Both the position numbers and the translations under genes were made by a program. A stretch of DNA of 28,238 nucleotides from Methylotenera_A sp036675645 (lineage in GTDB: Bacteria > Pseudomonadota > Gammaproteobacteria > Burkholderiales > Methylophilaceae). Positions 23,960-28,238 of the stretch are shown in pieces. Every line of letters begins with the position of its first letter. The stretch's first letter is position 1. Location: NCBI GenBank assembly GCA_036675645.1, contig JAKFEP010000060.1, positions 1-28,238 of the forward strand. Direction: 5' to 3'. Below the pieces are notes generated by a model. The model was not told the DNA's origin, made no database searches, and worked only from the letters and a program-made list of their open reading frames with translations.

Positions 23960-23976
23960 TGCCACAATATGGTGCG
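23960..23976 (+). promoter_or_regulatory. NtrC-like binding site 1 upstream of glnA
   Basis: TGCCACAATATGGTGCG resembles the NtrC consensus TGCACC-N5-GGTGCA: the right half matches five of six bases, the left half four. Its centre lies about 125 bases before the predicted sigma-54 start site, and 30 bases (about three helical turns) from site 2. Confidence 0.55.
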
Positions 23977-23989
23977 TTTTTACGATGAA

Positions 23990-24006
23990 CGCACATTATT
24001 TGTGCA
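23990..24006 (+). promoter_or_regulatory. NtrC-like binding site 2 upstream of glnA
   Basis: CGCACATTATTTGTGCA contains the core GCAC-N7-GTGC exactly as in NtrC sites. It is centred about 95 bases before the predicted start site, where enhancer sites are expected for glnA. Confidence 0.7.
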
Positions 24007-24051
24007 TGATATATTATCCGATTTTGCTAAGTGAATGACTAAATAACGTTT

Positions 24052-24093
24052 TTTGCTATTTTTAGCTGGCATAGTTCCTGCTAAAATAGCAAA
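24052..24093. repeat. Inverted repeat surrounding the glnA sigma-54 core
   Basis: TTTGCTATTTTTAGC (24052-24066) is complementary to GCTAAAATAGCAAA (24080-24093) over 14 bases with a one-base bulge. The 13-base loop holds the -24 element, and the -12 GC lies at the start of the right arm. Extra TTTTGCTA copies occur at 24022-24029 and 24123-24130. Confidence 0.65.
24067..24082 (+). promoter_or_regulatory. Sigma-54 (RpoN) promoter of glnA
   Basis: TGGCATAGTTCCTGCT matches the -24/-12 pattern TGGCAC-N5-TTGCT, with GG at 24068-24069 and GC at 24080-24081, exactly ten bases apart. The predicted start site is near 24093, giving a leader of about 86 bases before glnA. NtrC-like sites upstream support it. 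Confidence 0.8.
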
Positions 24094-24178
24094 GTTAAAG
24101 TTTTTCGTATTTTAATTAACCTTTTTGCTAACTCTAAGTTTTATCTAATTTTTGACTAATCGTCCAGGAGATTTTTTG

Positions 24179-25588
24179 ATGTCAGTGGCTAAAGTAATGA
24201 AAATGGTAAAAGATAACGACATTAAATTTGTCGATTTTCGTTTTACCGATACCCGTGGTAAAGAACAACACGTCACCGTGCCCGTTTCTGCGTTTAATGA
24301 AGAAAAATTTACTGAAGGCCATGCATTTGATGGCTCTTCTGTCGCAGGTTGGAAAGGCATTCAAGCCTCTGATATGCAATTGATGCCTGATGCATCAACC
24401 GCAAATATCGACCCATTTATGGACGAGCCCACCTTAATTCTAACCTGCGATGTGGTTGACCCAACCGATGGCAAAGGTTATGACCGTGACCCACGTAGCC
24501 TAGCAAAGCGTGCTGAGGCCTACTTAAAAGCCACTGGCCTTGGTGACACTGCATACTTTGGCCCAGAACCAGAATTCTTTATCTTTGACTCTATCAATTG
24601 GTCTGTAGACATGAGCGGTAGCTCAGTAAAGATTAACTCTGAAGAAGCCGCATGGTCATCTGCTGAGAAATTTGAGGGTGGTAATACGGGTCATCGCCCT
24701 GGCATTAAAGGTGGTTACTTCCCAGTGCCTCCAGTCGATTCATTGCAAGATGTGCGTTCGGCGATGTGTATGACCTTAGAGGCGATGGGCGTGCCAGTTG
24801 AAGTGCATCACCATGAAGTAGCTACTGCAGGCCAATGTGAAATTGGTACTAAATTTACCACACTCACACAACGCGCTGACTGGACACAAATCTTAAAATA
24901 TGTGGTGTTAAATACTGCGCATGCTTATGGTAAAACAGCTACCTTTATGCCTAAACCAATGTTTGGCGATAACGGCTCTGGTATGCACGTACACCAATCT
25001 GTATGGAAAGATGGTAAAAATTTGTTTGCAGGTGACGGCTATGCTGGCTTGAGTGATTTTGCTTTGTATTACATCGGCGGCATTATTAAACATGCGCGCG
25101 CATTAAATGCGATTACCAACCCTGGCACAAACTCATACAAACGCTTAGTGCCACATTACGAAGCGCCAGTGAAGTTAGCTTACTCCGCTAAAAACCGCTC
25201 AGCAGCGATTCGTATCCCGTTTGTTCACGGCGAAAAGGCACGTCGCGTTGAAGCACGCTTCCCAGACCCTATCGCTAACCCGTACTTGGCTTTCTCAGCC
25301 TTATTGATGGCTGGTTTGGATGGCGTACAAAACAAAATTCATCCAGGCGAGCCTGCTACTAAAGACTTGTACCATCTTCCACCAGAAGAAGATGCATTGA
25401 TTCCAACCGTATGTTCTTCATTAGAGCAAGCATTGGAATATTTAGACAGTGACCGCGAGTTCTTGACCCGTGGCGGTGTGTTTACTGATGACTGGATTAA
25501 TAGCTATATTGACCTGAAAATGGAAGAAGTTACAAAAATTCGTCAAACTCCGCATCCAGTTGAATTCAGCATGTATTATAGTTGCTAA
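24179..25588 (+). CDS. glnA: Glutamine synthetase type I
   Basis: A 469-residue dodecameric GSI-beta enzyme that makes glutamine from glutamate, ammonia and ATP. Signature segments are FDGSSVAGWKGI, YFGPEPEFFIFD (metal-binding Glu), NGSGMHVHQS, NPGTNSYKRLVPHYEAPV and KNRSAAIRIP. The adenylylation site DLYHLPPEE is intact, with its Tyr at 398 (397 without Met), so GlnE control is expected. The start is the ATG at 24179 with AGGAG eight bases upstream; a TTG at 24152 lies ahead of that ribosome site. Transcription is probably from the sigma-54 promoter under NtrC, whose gene lies downstream. A terminator follows. Confidence 0.99.
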   Translation: MSVAKVMKMVKDNDIKFVDFRFTDTRGKEQHVTVPVSAFNEEKFTEGHAFDGSSVAGWKGIQASDMQLMPDASTANIDPFMDEPTLILTCDVVDPTDGKGYDRDPRSLAKRAEAYLKATGLGDTAYFGPEPEFFIFDSINWSVDMSGSSVKINSEEAAWSSAEKFEGGNTGHRPGIKGGYFPVPPVDSLQDVRSAMCMTLEAMGVPVEVHHHEVATAGQCEIGTKFTTLTQRADWTQILKYVVLNTAHAYGKTATFMPKPMFGDNGSGMHVHQSVWKDGKNLFAGDGYAGLSDFALYYIGGIIKHARALNAITNPGTNSYKRLVPHYEAPVKLAYSAKNRSAAIRIPFVHGEKARRVEARFPDPIANPYLAFSALLMAGLDGVQNKIHPGEPATKDLYHLPPEEDALIPTVCSSLEQALEYLDSDREFLTRGGVFTDDWINSYIDLKMEEVTKIRQTPHPVEFSMYYSC

Positions 25589-25632
25589 ATTAAATTGCAC
25601 CAAAGTAGAGCGGCTTAGCCAGCGCTATTTTT

Positions 25633-25658
25633 CAAAAGGCAGCTTAGGCTGCCTTTTG
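25633..25658 (+). terminator. Rho-independent terminator of glnA
   Basis: CAAAAGGCAGC-TTAG-GCTGCCTTTTG forms an 11-bp perfect stem, 44 bases past the glnA stop, followed by a short T-rich stretch. Partial read-through into the downstream nitrogen-regulation genes remains possible. Confidence 0.88.
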
Positions 25659-25680
25659 TATTTCTAGCTTGTTGCAACTT

Positions 25681-25708
25681 TTGCACTTATGCCTTTTCAA
25701 ACTATATC
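25681..25708 (+). promoter_or_regulatory. Candidate sigma-70 promoter of the DUF4124 gene
   Basis: TTGCAC (25681-25686), a 16-base spacer and TATATC (25703-25708) lie about 61 bases before the ATG at 25770. Consensus match only. Confidence 0.35.
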
Positions 25709-25769
25709 AGTCAACCAAAATAGCCAATACTTCGTTGCATACTATAACAGTCTCATCTAAACTATTGCC

Positions 25770-26288
25770 ATGATTAAACATTTTACTTTTTTTAGCATTT
25801 TATCGGTGGCGTTTTTAATGCCGCAATTTGCCTTCGCCGAGATTTATAAACACGTCGATGCGGATGGCCGTATTACCTATTCTAACGTCAAAATCAAAGG
25901 TGCAAAAAAACTGGCCTTAGAGCCTGCAGACACCAATTTTGGCACAGGTTCTAACAGTGAAGGTGGAAGTGCCAAACGTTCTCCAGCAGCGCGAACAGCA
26001 ACGCCAGCGAACTTTCCAAAGGTGGACGCTGATCAACAGAGCCAGCGGGATAGTAAACGTAAAGAAATACTACAGGGTGAATTAAATGCCGAGAAGGTAG
26101 CGCTAGAAGAGGCCAAAAAAGCCTATGCCGAGGGTGCGGCTAAACCGGAAGTTTATAGAACTAAAGATGGAAAAATCTTTAGAAACGTGCCTAAATTTGA
26201 AGAGAAAATGAAATCGCTACAGGCAGATGTAGATGCCCATCAGCGCAATATTGAGTTATTAGAAAAAGAAATGACTAATATTAACTAA
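25770..26288 (+). CDS. DUF4124 domain-containing secreted protein
   Basis: A 172-residue protein with a signal peptide (about 1-23, cleavage after AFA), then a DUF4124 domain starting EIYKHVDADGRITYSNVK, a Ser/Ala/Pro-rich linker (about 62-85), and a Lys/Glu-rich helical, probably coiled-coil C-terminal half (about 90-172). DUF4124 proteins are periplasmic and have no established function. It sits between glnA and ntrB, an arrangement I recall from other betaproteobacteria, but no nitrogen-related feature is visible in the protein. Flanking terminators suggest a separate transcript. No convincing Shine-Dalgarno sequence precedes the ATG. Confidence 0.85.
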   Translation: MIKHFTFFSILSVAFLMPQFAFAEIYKHVDADGRITYSNVKIKGAKKLALEPADTNFGTGSNSEGGSAKRSPAARTATPANFPKVDADQQSQRDSKRKEILQGELNAEKVALEEAKKAYAEGAAKPEVYRTKDGKIFRNVPKFEEKMKSLQADVDAHQRNIELLEKEMTNIN

Positions 26289-26318
26289 GTTAGGCTACCA
26301 CTGTTTTATTGTCCATAC

Positions 26319-26345
26319 GCCAGCTTAAAAGCTGGCTTATCTTTT
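26319..26345 (+). terminator. Rho-independent terminator of the DUF4124 gene
   Basis: GCCAGCT-TAAA-AGCTGGC (7-bp perfect stem) followed by TTATCTTTT lies 30 bases past the stop. It separates the DUF4124 transcript from ntrB. Confidence 0.75.
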
Positions 26346-26383
26346 GCTTAAGCCTTTAAGTGTGCAACAAGCAAGTTCCTAAT

Positions 26384-26392
26384 TGCTATACT
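26384..26392 (+). promoter_or_regulatory. Candidate extended -10 promoter of ntrB
   Basis: TGCTATACT, an extended -10 element, lies 26 bases before the ntrB ATG. The -35 region is weak. It would allow ntrBC expression independent of glnA. Confidence 0.4.
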
Positions 26393-26418
26393 CTAAAAAA
26401 TGAAACTAAGCTTCAGTT

Positions 26419-27513
26419 ATGGTTAAAAACATACCGTCCGATTACACCGGTCTAGAACATCTCGCCACGGCAACGATGTTACTTAACCAAGCCAATCAAA
26501 TTATCTATGCCAACCCTAGCGCAGAAATTTTATTCGCTATCAGTGCTACTAAAATTCACGGCAGCCATATCTCTGAAGTTTTTTTACACAGTGAAATTTT
26601 GCAAATTGCCATTGAAAATGCAGTTAAAAATGACAGCCCATATAGAGAGCATGAGTTTGCCATTACCACCGTTCGCCAGCAATCATTTGCGGTCACTTGC
26701 ACAGTAACGCCTGTGAATATTGGAGATGCAAAACTACTAATAGAGTTTCAACAGATGGATCAGCAATTACGTATTGCTCGCGAAGAACGCATGCTGATTC
26801 AGCAGCAAGCTAATTCTGAGTTACTACGCAACCTTGCACATGAGATTCGTAACCCATTGGGTGGCTTGCGTGGCGCAGCACAACTGCTTGAGCACGAGTT
26901 GCCACAACCCAATTTACGCGAATATACGCAAGTGATTATCAAAGAAGCTGATAGGCTGCAGAGCTTGATGGACAGACTGCTGGTGCCGCACCGCGTTCCG
27001 AAATACGAGCCGACCAATATCCACGAAGTGCTAGAGCGTGTACGCAGTTTATTGTTAGCAGAATCTCCAAACAATATTAAAGTACGTCGCGATTATGACA
27101 CCAGTTTACCCGACCTAATTGGCGATCGGGAAAAGCTTATTCAAACCGTGCTGAATATTGCACGTAACGCAGTGCAGGCGATGCAGGCAAATGGCACGCA
27201 ACATGCTGAGGTTGTGTTAAGAACACGCGCAGAGCGCCAAGTAACGCTTGCCAGAAAGCGGTATCGTGTCGCCATTAAGTTGCAGATTAGTGATAATGGG
27301 CCTGGAATTCCTGTGGATATCCGCGATAAAATATTCTACCCATTGGTATCAGGGCGCGAGGGCGGAAGCGGCTTAGGGCTTGCCTTAGCACAAACCTTTA
27401 TTACCCAGCATCACGGCATGATAGATTGCGAAAGCCAGCCTGGTAATACTACATTCACTATTTTGCTGCCTGTAGAAAGCAGCGTGATAAAACATGCCAT
27501 TATTCAACAATAG
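26419..27513 (+). CDS. glnL: Nitrogen regulation sensor histidine kinase NtrB (GlnL)
   Basis: A 364-residue cytoplasmic kinase/phosphatase that controls NtrC in response to PII protein. It has an N-terminal PAS domain (about 10-115: ATMLLNQANQIIYANPSAEI), a dimerisation helix with LRNLAHEIRNPLGGLRGAA carrying the phospho-accepting His at 141, and an ATPase domain with N box NIARNAVQAM, G1 DNGPGIP and G2 GREGGSGLGLALA. There are no membrane segments, as expected for NtrB. The ATG at 26419 is accepted although the ribosome site is weak. ntrC follows after 111 bp on the same strand. Confidence 0.97.
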   Translation: MVKNIPSDYTGLEHLATATMLLNQANQIIYANPSAEILFAISATKIHGSHISEVFLHSEILQIAIENAVKNDSPYREHEFAITTVRQQSFAVTCTVTPVNIGDAKLLIEFQQMDQQLRIAREERMLIQQQANSELLRNLAHEIRNPLGGLRGAAQLLEHELPQPNLREYTQVIIKEADRLQSLMDRLLVPHRVPKYEPTNIHEVLERVRSLLLAESPNNIKVRRDYDTSLPDLIGDREKLIQTVLNIARNAVQAMQANGTQHAEVVLRTRAERQVTLARKRYRVAIKLQISDNGPGIPVDIRDKIFYPLVSGREGGSGLGLALAQTFITQHHGMIDCESQPGNTTFTILLPVESSVIKHAIIQQ

Positions 27514-27624
27514 CGTTTTCTGTCTTACCAAGCCTGATTGGCATGAATTATTGATTATGATTACGCATCAAATCCATAATGGCAATGAATTAACATTGAA
27601 CAAATTATTATTAACGAGAGCATG

Positions 27625-28238
27625 ATGAAACCAATTTGGATTTTAGACGACGATAAATCAATCCGCTGGGTGTTTGAAAAAGCCTTGGCACGCACCGATT
27701 TAGAGTTTAAGACATTTTCATCGGTGGCAGAAGCGCTCAATGCTTTAAATCACGAGCAACCGCAAGTAGTGGTAAGCGATATTCGCATGCCAAATGGTTC
27801 TGGCTTAGATTTCTTGGCCGAAATTAAGCAAAAATATCCAGATATTCCTGTCATCATCATGACGGCATACTCCGACCTTGAAAGCGCCGTAGCTGCGTTT
27901 CAAGGAGGTGCTTTTGAATATTTAGCCAAGCCTTTCGACGTCGATCAAGCCATAGACGTCATTAAGCGCGCGGTGGAAGAAAGCATGCGTCAGGCAGTGG
28001 ACAATGTTGCTTTAGAAGAAACTCCTGAAATTATTGGTCAAGCGCCCGCTATGCAAGAGGTGTTTCGTGCCATTGGTAGATTGAGCCGTTCGCACGCCAC
28101 CGTACTGATTAATGGTGAATCGGGAAGCGGTAAAGAGCTGGTCGCTAGTGCGCTACATAAACACAGTCCGCGCGCAGAAAAGCCTTTTATCGCTCTCAAT
28201 ACCGCTGCCATTCCAAAAGACTTGTTAGAATCCGAACT
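27625..28238 (+). CDS. glnG: Nitrogen regulation response regulator NtrC (GlnG), 3'-truncated by window
   Basis: The first 204 residues of the sigma-54 activator NtrC; the gene runs off the window end. The receiver domain (about 1-120) has acidic residues D8-D10, the phosphorylation site D52 in VVVSDIRMPNGSG, MTAYSD, and AKPFD with the conserved Lys. The AAA+ domain begins near 137 (IIGQAPAMQEVFRAIGRLS) with Walker A GESGSGKE; the GAFTGA loop and DNA-binding helix-turn-helix are beyond the edge. ATGs at 27622 and 27625 are both possible; GAGAG lies one and four bases upstream respectively, so I favour the second. It is the likely activator at the glnA sites at 23960-24006. Confidence 0.96.
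   Translation, partial: MKPIWILDDDKSIRWVFEKALARTDLEFKTFSSVAEALNALNHEQPQVVVSDIRMPNGSGLDFLAEIKQKYPDIPVIIMTAYSDLESAVAAFQGGAFEYLAKPFDVDQAIDVIKRAVEESMRQAVDNVALEETPEIIGQAPAMQEVFRAIGRLSRSHATVLINGESGSGKELVASALHKHSPRAEKPFIALNTAAIPKDLLESE

Noticed and set aside
27538..27555. Sigma-54-like TGGCATGAATTATTGAT in the ntrB-ntrC gap
   Set aside because: The essential GC at -12, ten bases after GG, is absent (TG instead, with GA one base further on).

Overview
The window reads as chromosomal DNA of a low-to-mid GC betaproteobacterium, most likely a methylotroph of the Methylophilaceae (Methylotenera/Methylophilus type). This is an inference from gene order and family content: yebC-ruvC-ruvA and ruvB-ybgC-tolQ, fmdB-DUF502-aspS, ssb next to an MFS gene and uvrA, glnA-DUF4124-ntrB-ntrC, and a SoxYZ-like carrier of the kind associated with PQQ (quinoprotein) dehydrogenases. 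I see no rRNA, tRNA, CRISPR array, transposase or prophage gene.

Layout. (1) 1-9896, all minus strand: yebC, ruvC and ruvA, then four genes (DUF4349 lipoprotein, TonB-dependent receptor, periplasmic substrate-binding protein, membrane GGDEF-EAL protein), then ruvB, ybgC and the first 14 codons of tolQ. The usual ruvCAB order is therefore split by a roughly 6.2-kb envelope and c-di-GMP cassette. (2) 9900-13050: a DMT exporter, a CBS-domain protein (the only plus-strand gene in the first 18 kb), YjbQ and an orphan SoxYZ-like carrier with a perfect CRP-type palindrome upstream. (3) 13050-18414, minus: VOC protein, aspS, DUF502 membrane protein, FmdB zinc ribbon, ssb and a YajR-like MFS transporter. 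(4) uvrA on plus. (5) 21386-23880, minus: rhodanese, aroE, mtgA, DUF456. (6) 23881-28238, plus: the nitrogen-control locus glnA, DUF4124 gene, ntrB (glnL) and ntrC (glnG, cut by the window end).

How the genes fit together. RuvA/B/C, SSB and UvrA are recombination and repair proteins; I found no canonical LexA box near them. The inserted cassette has the parts of a ligand-sensing relay: an outer-membrane receptor, a binding protein with no ABC permease or ATPase nearby, and an inner-membrane protein whose GGDEF, I-site and EAL residues look intact. This is the best candidate for an uncharacterised system here. The glnA upstream region carries a textbook sigma-54 -24/-12 element and two NtrC-like sites, which fits NtrB/NtrC being encoded just downstream. 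An inverted repeat wraps the sigma-54 core, which I cannot explain from the standard glnA model. Between yebC and ruvC lies a nested palindromic element of about 123 bp that resembles a mobile intergenic repeat.
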